From NCBI GenBank assembly GCA_947253155.1, contig CAMXYK010000009.1, positions 1-50,764 of the forward strand: DNA of 50,764 nt, written 5' to 3'. Shown in pieces: positions 34,685-43,478 of this stretch. The notes beneath the pieces are model-generated. The model searched no databases and had not been told where the DNA came from. It saw only the letters and a program-made list of their open reading frames with translations. This DNA comes from an uncultured Bifidobacteriaceae bacterium (GTDB taxonomy: Bacteria > Actinomycetota > Actinomycetes > Actinomycetales > Bifidobacteriaceae). Numbering within the stretch: position 1 is the stretch's first letter; each line of letters starts with the position of its first letter. Position numbers and translations under genes: made by a program.

Positions 34685-35056
34685 TTACTTCGCCTTCTTT
34701 GCTCCATACAGGGAACGACCCTGCTTGCGGTCCTTGACACCCTGGGTATCGAGCGCACCACGCACGATGTGATAACGAACACCTGGGAGATCCTTCACAC
34801 GGCCACCACGCACGAGCACAATGGAGTGCTCCTGCAAGTTATGACCTTCGCCTGGAATATAGGCGGTTACTTCAATACCCGAGCTGAGGCGCACACGAGC
34901 AACCTTACGAAGCGCGGAATTTGGCTTCTTAGGAGTGGTGGTGTACACACGGGTGCACACGCCACGACGCAGCGGGCTACCCTTCAAGGCCAAAGTCTTT
35001 GACTTTTTCGGCTTGGCCTGACGTCCCTTACGGACGAGTTGTTCAATCGTAGGCAA
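34685..35056 (-). CDS. rpsL: Ribosomal protein uS12 (TTG start)
   Basis: A 123-residue decoding-centre protein. It contains TPKKPNSALRK and GGRVKDLPGVRYH with the wild-type lysines at the positions classically altered in streptomycin resistance. MPTIEQL is encoded with a TTG initiator (35054-35056); GGAGA (35064-35068) sits 7 nt upstream and no better ATG exists. The 5' end is preceded by a ~215-nt leader able to form a helix overlapping this Shine-Dalgarno sequence. First gene of the str operon. Confidence 0.97.
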   Translation of the reverse strand: MPTIEQLVRKGRQAKPKKSKTLALKGSPLRRGVCTRVYTTTPKKPNSALRKVARVRLSSGIEVTAYIPGEGHNLQEHSIVLVRGGRVKDLPGVRYHIVRGALDTQGVKDRKQGRSLYGAKKAK

Positions 35057-35283
35057 CTTAAGTTCTCCGATTCATTGATAACTTCTGTTAGGTGAAAACC
35101 GCCACACTGCAGCACACCTTAACGCATGAATCGGTTAAAGAGTAAAAGCCACAGTCCACCGGCCCGATGGCCCTAGTATTTCAAGCCACGCATTACTGCG
35201 CACTATCTTCAATACTTGGGATATCCCAACAAGCACGCCTATTACATAAGGCACGCCGTTGGCACACACAAACTACTATTATA
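35057..35283 (-). promoter_or_regulatory. str operon promoter and structured rpsL leader
   Basis: A perfect -10 TATAAT lies at 35278-35283 on the minus strand; no consensus -35 at 17 bp is seen. The leader (~215 nt) contains a perfect palindrome TTGGGATATCCCAA (35216-35229) and a nested structure near rpsL. Outer arms are CCGATTCAT/ATGAATCGG (35126-35134 with 35067-35075, 9 bp, described by plus-strand position). Inner arms are TTAAGGTG/CACCTAA (35115-35122 with 35088-35094, one bulge). The outer helix covers two G residues of the rpsL Shine-Dalgarno sequence. Confidence 0.6.
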
Positions 35284-35315
35284 CACCAACTCTTGACAAT
35301 GCGATTTTCAGTTTT

Positions 35316-35341
35316 GCTTAACTTACTTGCTTAACTTACTT
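35316..35341. repeat. 13-bp tandem duplication spanning the ftsQ stop codon
   Basis: GCTTAACTTACTT occurs at 35316-35328 and 35329-35341; the second copy contains the ftsQ TAA (35336-35338) and its last Lys codon. Confidence 0.9.
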
Positions 35342-36574
35342 AAGAATTGGCCTAACTGGAGACGACACATCCAGCTGTTGCTTATCTCCCATTTTTCCAG
35401 GGTCATCAATAATTTTAGCCACAATCGCCTTTTTTAACTCAAGCTGTGAAGAATCTCCCCAAATAATAGTTCGCTTTATATCCCCAAGCTCAGTTTCCAC
35501 AGAATCTTGCGTTTTTGCGCTAACTTTAGTAACGCGCGCACGCATTGATTCAGGCAGCGAACTTACGATTTTTACAGCTTCAAGAACAGCGCGATTATTA
35601 AAAATTTTCGCTCCATCAGCAACTTCAATCACAGGTATACCCTGAATAGAAGCTTGCGCTACAGCGTTTAACACTCGCCCTTTAGCGTCTACTGCAGTAA
35701 GCCTATCTCCGTCTTTTGTTTTCAACATAGCTGCAGGACGTTGCGCTCTAATAACAATATGCAATCCGTGAGGAAAGTTTTTAGTAACCTTTGCTTCAGT
35801 AACGCCAGGAATATCGTTTAGTTGCCCAATTACTTCTTGAGAAGATACTAAAAATAGAGATTTATTTACTTGAGTTGAAGCAATTGAAGAAATTCTTTGC
35901 TCACTCACCCACTCGTTAGATCCAGAAATAGTAATATCGCTAGATTTTAGAAGAAATATTGGCGAGAAAAACAGTAGCCACGCTGTAGCAGACGCAACAA
36001 TCGCAACAAGCAAAACGATTAAAAGTCTTTTAACTGTGAATTGCAAATAAGCAGATTTACGTTCCTTTAAACGCTCACGGAAATTCACCATATGCGGACG
36101 AGCCGTAATTCCAAGAGAACCAGATGTTTGGCTTAAAGTTTTCCTTACAAAATCTAGCTTTGGAAGTCGCCTAGCATCCACAAAAGTACCTTGATTGCGC
36201 TTTTCATTATTGCTTACAACGCGCATTTCATCAGTTCGCTGATTAATTATATTGTTTTGTTCGCGCTGAGATTTTTTAATAGAAAAAATTGATCGAGGCT
36301 TAGCTAAGTGAGTTTTAGTTACGCGACTTTTAGCAACGCTATTTTTAGTTACGCGAGTTTTAGCAACACTAGTTTTAGCAACACTAGATTTATTAGAATT
36401 CTGCTTAATTATGTGAGATTTAGTAGTGCGAGGCTTAGTTATACGAGATTCACTAATACGAGATTTAGTAATACGCGATTTAACAGCTCTAGCTAAATTA
36501 AGACTCGAAACGGTACGCGGATGCGGCTTATTTGCAGCACTGTCATCTGACTCGCTTAGCTTTACGCTACCCAT
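35336..36574 (-). CDS. ftsQ: Cell division protein FtsQ/DivIB
   Basis: Bitopic divisome protein linking early and late division proteins. Of 412 residues, the first ~180 are cytoplasmic. They include a basic pentapeptide-like repeat region at about residues 30-95 (units like SRITK, TSVAK, TRVTK). One transmembrane segment follows (LLIVLLVAIVASATAWLLFF), then a POTRA domain (LLKSSDITISGSNEWVSEQ...) and the FtsQ β-domain. The ATG at 36574 has AAAGGT upstream. It is the last gene of the dcw cluster here; no ftsZ follows. Its end overlaps a tandem repeat and lies just upstream of the str promoter. Confidence 0.9.
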   Translation of the reverse strand: MGSVKLSESDDSAANKPHPRTVSSLNLARAVKSRITKSRISESRITKPRTTKSHIIKQNSNKSSVAKTSVAKTRVTKNSVAKSRVTKTHLAKPRSIFSIKKSQREQNNIINQRTDEMRVVSNNEKRNQGTFVDARRLPKLDFVRKTLSQTSGSLGITARPHMVNFRERLKERKSAYLQFTVKRLLIVLLVAIVASATAWLLFFSPIFLLKSSDITISGSNEWVSEQRISSIASTQVNKSLFLVSSQEVIGQLNDIPGVTEAKVTKNFPHGLHIVIRAQRPAAMLKTKDGDRLTAVDAKGRVLNAVAQASIQGIPVIEVADGAKIFNNRAVLEAVKIVSSLPESMRARVTKVSAKTQDSVETELGDIKRTIIWGDSSQLELKKAIVAKIIDDPGKMGDKQQLDVSSPVRPILK

Positions 36575-36631
36575 ACCGTTACCTTTCGAAAACTTTAATC
36601 TTTTAAATTAAGCCGACTTTAGCAAATAAGA

Positions 36632-38221
36632 CTACAATGCACCTAGCATAACAGATGTCATAGCAGTAATACTTCCTGCGCCAACAGTAAGAAGCACATC
36701 TCCAGATTTTGCGCGATTAGCCAGCTTCAGCGCAGCTTCACGCATATCGTCCACTGCTTCCATTGGCACGTGAATTTCCTGATTTTTAGCCGCTTCAACA
36801 ATTGTAGACGCATGAATATTCGCAAAATCTTCCTGCTTTTCTCGAGCAGGGAAAATGCCTGTAACAATCACATCATCTGCTAAAGCCAAAGCATTCGCAA
36901 ACTCTTTCGCAAAAGCACGCGTTCGAGAGAATAAATGCGGTTGGAATAGCACACGAAGAGACGCGGAAGGGTAACGCCTTCTTGCAGCACGCAAAAGCGC
37001 CTCGATTTCTGTTGGGTGATGCGCATAATCATCCACAACCGTTACGCCATTAACGCATCCGCGAATATCAAAACGACGCGAAGCTCCCCTAAAACTTTTT
37101 GCACCACACGCAGCATCCTCCGGACTCATTCCAAGCAATACTGCAGCAATAATAGCCGCCGAAGCATTTAAAGCATTATGCAATCCTGGAATAAGCAAGC
37201 TGATTTTTACGACGCAAGAATCCTCATTTTTCACAAGATTTTTTGGCAAAACAAGCGTAAATTCTTCCATACCACTAAAAGCTTGCTCGCTTTCATGCTC
37301 AATTGCAGCAAACATTGCTAACTTTTGTATGCGCTCGCTTACTGAATGCTTCCAAGTATCCGCGCTGCCGTAAGCCACAGTAGAGCGCAAAGAATCATCC
37401 GACATTGCTTCAAGCACTTGGCGAGCGCCATCATCGTTTGCGCATATTATTACGTTTTTAATTGCGTGACTTACGTGTTCAACAAAAGCTTCTCGATATT
37501 TTTCGCCAGATCCGTAATGATCTAAGTGATCAGCTTCTGCATTTGTTACGATTGCTATTTCTGGATGGTATTTTTCAAAGCTTCCGTCCGATTCGTCTGC
37601 TTCGGCAACCATAACGCTTCCATTTCCTGCGTGGCCGCCGTCTATTACACTTCCGTCCGCTGCTTGAATTGATCCGCCTATTGCATAACTTGCGTCCGCA
37701 AGTTCTCCCTTTCCAGAAACGTTTAATATGTGAGCTAGAAGTGAGCTAGTTGTTGTTTTTCCATGCGCTCCAGCAACAGTTACGCCTCGCTTTGAAGAAA
37801 GCAGTAAAGCGAGAATATCGCTTCTGTGCACAAGTTTTACGCCGAGTTTATGCGCTTCTACAATTTCGGGATTGCTTGGTTTAATTGCGCTTGAATATAC
37901 GAGCACATCCGCGTTCATAACGTGAGAAGCATTCTGACCAATTTGTACTTCAACACCTAATTCTTGCAAGCGTTGAGTGTGATCATTTTCTTCTTTATCG
38001 CATCCGCTAACTTTTACGCCTTCTTCGTGAAGCATCTCCGCAAGCACGCTCATACCGGCACCACCTATGCCAATAAAATGAACTCGCCCAAGAGAAGACA
38101 GTTTTTGCGAATTACTAAATGCTGCTTTTACAGGATTTAAGTCAATATTTTCCGAATCAATATTTTCACATAATGGATTCATGCTATTCATGCTATTTAC
38201 ACTATTTACGCTTGTCATCAT
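36632..38221 (-). CDS. murC: UDP-N-acetylmuramate--L-alanine ligase
   Basis: Adds L-Ala to UDP-MurNAc, the first amino-acid step of the peptidoglycan precursor. From the ATG at 38221 it gives 529 residues. The N-terminal ~45 residues are atypical and repetitive (SVNSVNSMNSMN). The Rossmann loop GIGGAGMS is at about residue 51, the ATP loop GAHGKTT at 151-157, DDYAHHPTEI and the C-terminal ligase domain follow. The start overlaps the end of murG by 20 bp, implying coupling. Later ATGs within the repetitive N-terminus cannot be excluded. Confidence 0.93.
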   Translation of the reverse strand: MMTSVNSVNSMNSMNPLCENIDSENIDLNPVKAAFSNSQKLSSLGRVHFIGIGGAGMSVLAEMLHEEGVKVSGCDKEENDHTQRLQELGVEVQIGQNASHVMNADVLVYSSAIKPSNPEIVEAHKLGVKLVHRSDILALLLSSKRGVTVAGAHGKTTTSSLLAHILNVSGKGELADASYAIGGSIQAADGSVIDGGHAGNGSVMVAEADESDGSFEKYHPEIAIVTNAEADHLDHYGSGEKYREAFVEHVSHAIKNVIICANDDGARQVLEAMSDDSLRSTVAYGSADTWKHSVSERIQKLAMFAAIEHESEQAFSGMEEFTLVLPKNLVKNEDSCVVKISLLIPGLHNALNASAAIIAAVLLGMSPEDAACGAKSFRGASRRFDIRGCVNGVTVVDDYAHHPTEIEALLRAARRRYPSASLRVLFQPHLFSRTRAFAKEFANALALADDVIVTGIFPAREKQEDFANIHASTIVEAAKNQEIHVPMEAVDDMREAALKLANRAKSGDVLLTVGAGSITAMTSVMLGAL

Positions 38222-39419
38222 TTCCGCTTTCTTTTGCGATTTCAAGAATACGCTTTGCCATAACGTCTGCAGCGTTGCGAATACCGTATTTCCAAGCGTT
38301 TGCGCGCATATTTTGTAAACGTTTCGCATCTTTTAATAATGCTAAACCTTCGCTTCGCAACCACTCTTCATTAAAATCTGCATCGTTTACTATTATTGCT
38401 CCCCCAGCTTTCGCAACAGGCTCCGCATTAAAACGCTGCTCGCCGTTGCCAATAGGAAGCGGCACGTAAACTGCCGGCAATCCTAGCGCGGAAATTTCGG
38501 CAACAGTTCCAGCTCCAGACCTGCAAATAACTAAATCTGCACAAGCAAAAGCCCAGTCAATTCTTTCCAAATATTCCGCAATATGATAATCGCCTTTACC
38601 AGCATTTTCAGGATTAATATCGTTTATTTGAGATTCTCCAACTTGCGCCGCAACAATATTTCGCACTTCTTTAGATTTTGCGCGACCAGTTAAGTGAATT
38701 ATTTGCACATATTCAAGTAAGTCTTTCGACGCTTTAGCAACAGATAAATTAATGCTTTTAGCACCTAAAGATCCGCCAGTAACAAGCAGTATTGGTTTAA
38801 GTGGGTCTAGTCCTAGATTGCGAGCGCCTTCAGTGCGTGCAAGCTCCGGATTTTCTTCTATTTTTTTGCATAATTGTGCAATTGTTGGTCTTAACGGTAA
38901 GCCAACGCGTTTAGTTTTAACACCATTTTTAGCGTGCAAACCTGTATTTTCGTAAGCACTGCCTATTGCTGTAGCCCAGCGAGCACCAAGCTTATTGGCC
39001 ATTCCAGCTCTTGCATTTTGTTCGTGAATAATAATTTTAATATGCTTAGAATGCGCTTCTGAATACACAGGTGCAGAAGCGTAACCGCCGAAGCCTACAA
39101 CAATATCTGCTTTTCTTTTATTTAAAATATTTGCGACTTTGCGTTTTTCGCGCATCCATCGAATCGGGAATTTAAGAGCATTTAGATTTGGTTTTCGAGG
39201 GAACGGTACTTTTTCTATAGTATCAAGTTCGTATCCTGCTTGAGGAACTAAATTTTTTTCTAATCCTACTGCCGTTCCAATAACGCTAATATGCGCGCTA
39301 GAATCGTAGTTTTTAATCGCGTCTGCAACTGCTAGCAACGGATTAACATGTCCTGCAGTTCCCCCACCTGCAAGAACAATATGCACTTCTTTTTTATTCG
39401 TATTTTCAGGATTCATCAT
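38202..39419 (-). CDS. murG: UDP-GlcNAc:lipid I N-acetylglucosaminyltransferase
   Basis: Converts lipid I to lipid II at the inner face of the membrane (GT28, GT-B fold). The 405-residue product shows the N-terminal GGGTAGHVNPLLA loop, HEQNARAGMANK, VTGGSLGAKSIN and the C-terminal ICRSGAGTVAEISALGLPAVYVP donor-binding region. Two adjacent ATGs (39419, 39416) follow AAGG. It lies 10 bp after ftsW and overlaps murC. Confidence 0.95.
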   Translation of the reverse strand: MMNPENTNKKEVHIVLAGGGTAGHVNPLLAVADAIKNYDSSAHISVIGTAVGLEKNLVPQAGYELDTIEKVPFPRKPNLNALKFPIRWMREKRKVANILNKRKADIVVGFGGYASAPVYSEAHSKHIKIIIHEQNARAGMANKLGARWATAIGSAYENTGLHAKNGVKTKRVGLPLRPTIAQLCKKIEENPELARTEGARNLGLDPLKPILLVTGGSLGAKSINLSVAKASKDLLEYVQIIHLTGRAKSKEVRNIVAAQVGESQINDINPENAGKGDYHIAEYLERIDWAFACADLVICRSGAGTVAEISALGLPAVYVPLPIGNGEQRFNAEPVAKAGGAIIVNDADFNEEWLRSEGLALLKDAKRLQNMRANAWKYGIRNAADVMAKRILEIAKESGNDDKRK

Positions 39420-39429
39420 TGTTACCTTA

Positions 39430-40671
39430 TTATTTTGATACTTTTAGCTGAGGATTGGCACGCATAAGACCGTCAGCTACACCAATTGCAATTAAACACA
39501 TAACAAGCGAAGAACCGCCAGCAGACACAAACGGCATAGGAACTCCCATAACAGGCAATATTTGCACAACTACGAGAATATTAACTAGGCCTTGACCCAC
39601 AATCCAAGTTGCAATGCTCATTAGCGTAATAGAAATAAATTTTGATTCCGCTTGTAATGCTGAAGAAAGTATGCACCAGCCGATTATTATGTATAGCAAA
39701 ATTACGGCAGCCGCAACTAAGAATCCCATTTCTTCGCCAATAATTGCAAAAATAAAATCGTTATGTGCGTAAGGTAAATAATTCCACTTTTCGCGAGAGT
39801 TTCCAATACCAACGCCTAGCAATCCGCCTGAAGCCATTGCGTATTGAGCATGAATTGCTTGGAAGCACACGCCTTTCGCAGCTTTTGCGTCACAACCTTG
39901 CAAAGTTGCAAGAATACGTCTCATACGGTTGTGACTTGTTAATACGAGTAATCCAACCAGCAAAATAGCCACAACAATACTTAAAACAAGCCATTTAGTA
40001 GGAAATCCTCCTAAATAAAATGCTATAAGCGCAATCAAAATAATAATTAAAGCGGTACCAAGATCCTTACCAGCAATAACTAAAAGAAGCGAAACACCAA
40101 GACCAGATATTGCTGGAATATACGCTCGCATTTGCACACGCTCATACGCTTGTTTTGCTGCAAGAAGAGCTATTGGTAGCCAAATACACAACGCAAGTTT
40201 AGTAATTTCTGCAGGCTGCAATGTTATAGGTCCAAAAGCAATCCAACCTGCGTTACCGTTTACTTCTCGTCTTAAACCCGGCACGAATGTGAAAAACTGC
40301 GCAACGGACGCAACAACATAAATAGCTACTACGTATTTGCGATAGTAGTTAATTGGCACTCTGGAAGCAAAAATATAACCTATTAAGCCCAAAATGCAGT
40401 AAATTGTTTGATTTACGCCCTGGCCCCATGGAGCTACGCCATAAGTAATCATTGTTACTGACGAGCTAGAAAATACCATAAATAAGCCAAATATTGACAA
40501 TATAACAACTGATATTCTTAAGCCCAGCAAGCACCAAAGAGGATTCGTTAAATTTTTCCAGCCAAAATAGCGCTTAATCAATAAATCTTGATCTTGACTC
40601 TGCTTTTCAACGCTTTTTTTATGCACTAATGAGCGCAACCATTTAACCGGCTTATTATTGTTGAACACCAT
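39430..40671 (-). CDS. ftsW: SEDS-family peptidoglycan glycosyltransferase FtsW
   Basis: Polymerises lipid II at the septum together with FtsI. The ATG at 40671 gives 413 residues (MVFNNNKPVKWLRSL); the frame is open to 40782 but that part overlaps murD in another frame. About ten transmembrane helices are visible. Conserved SEDS segments are GGLLGVGIGNSREKWNYLPYAHNDFIFAIIGEEMGF and the C-terminal PVMGVPMPFVSAGGSSL. Placement between murD and murG argues for FtsW rather than RodA. It overlaps the murD end by 17 bp. Confidence 0.93.
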   Translation of the reverse strand: MVFNNNKPVKWLRSLVHKKSVEKQSQDQDLLIKRYFGWKNLTNPLWCLLGLRISVVILSIFGLFMVFSSSSVTMITYGVAPWGQGVNQTIYCILGLIGYIFASRVPINYYRKYVVAIYVVASVAQFFTFVPGLRREVNGNAGWIAFGPITLQPAEITKLALCIWLPIALLAAKQAYERVQMRAYIPAISGLGVSLLLVIAGKDLGTALIIILIALIAFYLGGFPTKWLVLSIVVAILLVGLLVLTSHNRMRRILATLQGCDAKAAKGVCFQAIHAQYAMASGGLLGVGIGNSREKWNYLPYAHNDFIFAIIGEEMGFLVAAAVILLYIIIGWCILSSALQAESKFISITLMSIATWIVGQGLVNILVVVQILPVMGVPMPFVSAGGSSLVMCLIAIGVADGLMRANPQLKVSK

Positions 40672-42268
40672 GATTCTGCACCCATCGTTGAGATTCTTGA
40701 GCAAAGCGATTACCGCGATCGGCGTACGAAATAAATTGATCCATAGAAGCGCATGCAGGAGCCAGCAATACAACATCGCCATAAGTTGCGTAAGCGCCAG
40801 CAGCTTCTATGGTTTTTCGCATAACATCTTGGCCAAACGAAGAGTTTGCATGAACAAGCTTATTATGCTCGATGCTATCCAAAACCGCGTCATCGATTCC
40901 ATTATACGATTTAGCGTAAGAACCGTCTGGAGCAACAATTGTTACAGGAATATTAGGATCAGACGCATGAATAGCTTCAGCAATAGGACGCTGATCTACG
41001 CCAATAACAACAATTGCTTTTATAACATGCTTCTGCTTAGAAATAAGATCTTCAAAATGACTTCCTTTTGCTAATCCGCCTGCAATCCAAACAACAGAGT
41101 TATTTGCAAAACTTGACAAAGAAGCAGCTGCAGCAAAAGCGTTAGTAGCTTTGGAATCATCAACGAATCTTATGCTTTTCAAAGCATTATTATCTAAAGA
41201 TTTAAGTGTCGCAACAGTTTGAATACGATGCCCACCAGGAGCAAACTCGCACAAAGCTTTTAGCACATTTTCAATATTGTTGTTGCTGTTATTGTTGCTA
41301 TTGTTTATTAATCCAAGAACTAAAGCCAAAGCAGTAAGAGCGTCCGCAAGAAGATGCGGATAAACTGTGCCATCCGGCTCGCATAAATGTTTCAAATCAC
41401 GCAAAGCTACAATACGTTTCGGCTCACCTTCAACACCGCCTGCAACACCACTATTGTCAACAATCCAACCGTCTTTAACTCCGATTTCACCGGGCTTAGG
41501 CTCATCTAAAGTGAAACCAATACGCTTGCAACCTTCTGCAACTTTTGCATTTTTAGCTAAATCTTTAACACGAGCATCTTGAGCATTATAAACTAAAGCT
41601 TTAGTAACATTATTAAATACTTTTGCTTTGTCGTGAGCGTACGCATCCATGCCACCATGCCAATCCAAATGGTCGGCCGTAATATTAGTAATAGCAGCAC
41701 AATCAAGAACTAAAGAATCAGTAAAATGCATTTGGAATGAGCTTAATTCTACACATAAAGCATCATGCTCAGCTTCCAAAGATGCGTGAGAAACAGATTT
41801 TCCAATATTTCCCACAGCTGGAGCGTCTAATCCGCAAGCGGTAAGCATTGCAGAAGTCATTTCAGTGGTTGAAGTCTTACCGTTTGTGCCGGTAATTCCA
41901 ATCCAATAAGCTGGCTTCTTAGTGCGAGTAGAATTTACACGCAACCTCCAAGCTAATTCAACTTCGCTCATTACTGGAATATTGTGAGAGGCAGCATCAA
42001 GTAAAAATTGTGTACGCGGATTAAATACTGGTGACGTAACAACAGCATCTATAGTATTCCAGTCAATAGCTGAAAAATCGTGAATATCAGCTTCCGGCTT
42101 ATTCTCGTCAACAGTTATTGCTTCGCATCCAACAGTTCGTAAAACTTCAGCAGCTCCACGACCAGATATTCCAAGACCTGCTACAAGAACACGATTGAAT
42201 TTAAATGCGTTGTTTTTAGCGCAAAGTTTAGAAGAAACAGACGCATCGTAACTCATACGAGTATTCAT
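40655..42268 (-). CDS. murD: UDP-N-acetylmuramoyl-L-alanine--D-glutamate ligase
   Basis: Adds D-Glu to UDP-MurNAc-L-Ala. The 537-residue product has the N-terminal GLGISGRGAAEVL nucleotide-binding motif, the ATP loop GTNGKTS at 127-133, NITADHLDWHGG and the C-terminal VWIAGG...LAPACASMDQF region. An Asn/Ser-rich insertion (NNSNNNSNNNIEN, near 325) lies at the central/C-terminal boundary and looks like a simple-repeat expansion. GGAAGG precedes the ATG at 42268. It overlaps ftsW. Confidence 0.95.
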   Translation of the reverse strand: MNTRMSYDASVSSKLCAKNNAFKFNRVLVAGLGISGRGAAEVLRTVGCEAITVDENKPEADIHDFSAIDWNTIDAVVTSPVFNPRTQFLLDAASHNIPVMSEVELAWRLRVNSTRTKKPAYWIGITGTNGKTSTTEMTSAMLTACGLDAPAVGNIGKSVSHASLEAEHDALCVELSSFQMHFTDSLVLDCAAITNITADHLDWHGGMDAYAHDKAKVFNNVTKALVYNAQDARVKDLAKNAKVAEGCKRIGFTLDEPKPGEIGVKDGWIVDNSGVAGGVEGEPKRIVALRDLKHLCEPDGTVYPHLLADALTALALVLGLINNSNNNSNNNIENVLKALCEFAPGGHRIQTVATLKSLDNNALKSIRFVDDSKATNAFAAAASLSSFANNSVVWIAGGLAKGSHFEDLISKQKHVIKAIVVIGVDQRPIAEAIHASDPNIPVTIVAPDGSYAKSYNGIDDAVLDSIEHNKLVHANSSFGQDVMRKTIEAAGAYATYGDVVLLAPACASMDQFISYADRGNRFAQESQRWVQNHGVQQ

Positions 42269-42290
42269 ATTGAAGCCTTCCGATTTTCTA

Positions 42291-43394
42291 TTAAATAAGT
42301 AATCCTGAGCGACCAGCCCAATCAGCGTAGAACATCATAAGCGCTGAAAGAACAAACATAAGCTCAATCATCCAAAAACGAACCACAACTTTAGTTTCTG
42401 TCCAACCAAGCAATTCAAAATGGTGATGAATTGGAGCCATTTTAAACACTCGCTTATGCGTAGCTTTGAAGAAACCGACTTGAATAACATCACTTGCAGC
42501 TTCCATAACAAATAATCCGCCCAAAATTACTGCCAAAAATTCGGTGTGAGTTGCAATCGAAAGAGCAGCAAACAAGCCACCTAACGCTAAGGAACCTGTA
42601 TCTCCCATAAATACTTGCGCAGGATTCGAGTTAAACCACAAGAATCCGAAGCAAGCTACAGCAGCACATACTGCAATAATAGTTAAATCAAGAGGATCCG
42701 AAACTGCGTAAGAGAAACCAAAATGTCCTCCACCACGCACGTGATAGCTTTCCCAAAAAGCAATTAACGCGTATCCTGCAAAAGCAATCATAGAAGATCC
42801 TGCAGCTAAGCCATCAAGACCATCAGTTAAGTTCACAGCATTTGACCAAGCAGCAATAAGGAAATTAACCCAAATAATAAAAACGACGATTCCAATTCCC
42901 CGGCCAAGAATTGAAAAATCAAGGAATGGACGCTCAATAAAGCTCATTCCCGGCTGCGCGCTTGGCAGTCCAGATTGAGTTGGTAAAAGTAACGCAAGCA
43001 AAGCGTAAATACTTGCAAACACAACCTGTCCAACAAATTTAGCGTGAACAGAAAGGCCAAGATTTTGCTTTTTACGAACTTTCGCAAAATCGTCAATGAA
43101 TCCAAGCAAACCCATAGAAAGCATTGCAAAAAGAACTAAAACAGCGGACCATGAAGGAGTGCGTCCAACAGATACGTATCTATACAATGCAGAAGCAGCC
43201 CAACCAACAACAACTGCAAGATTGATTACAACACCACCCATAGTTGGCGTTCCGCGCTTAACTAAATGGGATTGTGGACCGTCTTGACGAATGTACTGCC
43301 CGTAGTGCAAACGATGCACCAAGCGAATAAGCAGAGGCGTGCCAACAATCGTCACTACGAGCGACACAACAATTCCTATAATAAGCGCAATCAC
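42291..43394 (-). CDS. mraY: Phospho-N-acetylmuramoyl-pentapeptide transferase (lipid I synthase)
   Basis: Transfers phospho-MurNAc-pentapeptide to undecaprenyl phosphate. The 367-residue, ten-helix membrane protein carries GTPTMGGVV, FIDDFAKVRKKQNLGL, NAVNLTDGLDGLAAG, FMGDTGSLALGG and the HHHFELLGW motif. GTG start at 43394 with GGAGG at 8 nt. It lies between murF and murD. Confidence 0.96.
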   Translation of the reverse strand: MIALIIGIVVSLVVTIVGTPLLIRLVHRLHYGQYIRQDGPQSHLVKRGTPTMGGVVINLAVVVGWAASALYRYVSVGRTPSWSAVLVLFAMLSMGLLGFIDDFAKVRKKQNLGLSVHAKFVGQVVFASIYALLALLLPTQSGLPSAQPGMSFIERPFLDFSILGRGIGIVVFIIWVNFLIAAWSNAVNLTDGLDGLAAGSSMIAFAGYALIAFWESYHVRGGGHFGFSYAVSDPLDLTIIAVCAAVACFGFLWFNSNPAQVFMGDTGSLALGGLFAALSIATHTEFLAVILGGLFVMEAASDVIQVGFFKATHKRVFKMAPIHHHFELLGWTETKVVVRFWMIELMFVLSALMMFYADWAGRSGLLI

Positions 43395-43478
43395 CGCTTA
43401 ACCTCCGTTTACTATTCGTTTTCTTAACTACGGTTTTACACGCTGAATATTCGCAAAATTCAGCTACTTTAAATTAAG

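Noticed and set aside
38222..38329. A longer MurC starting at 38329
   Set aside because: The extension lies entirely over murG in another frame and is unlike MurC N-termini; the ATG at 38221 fits the usual overlap.
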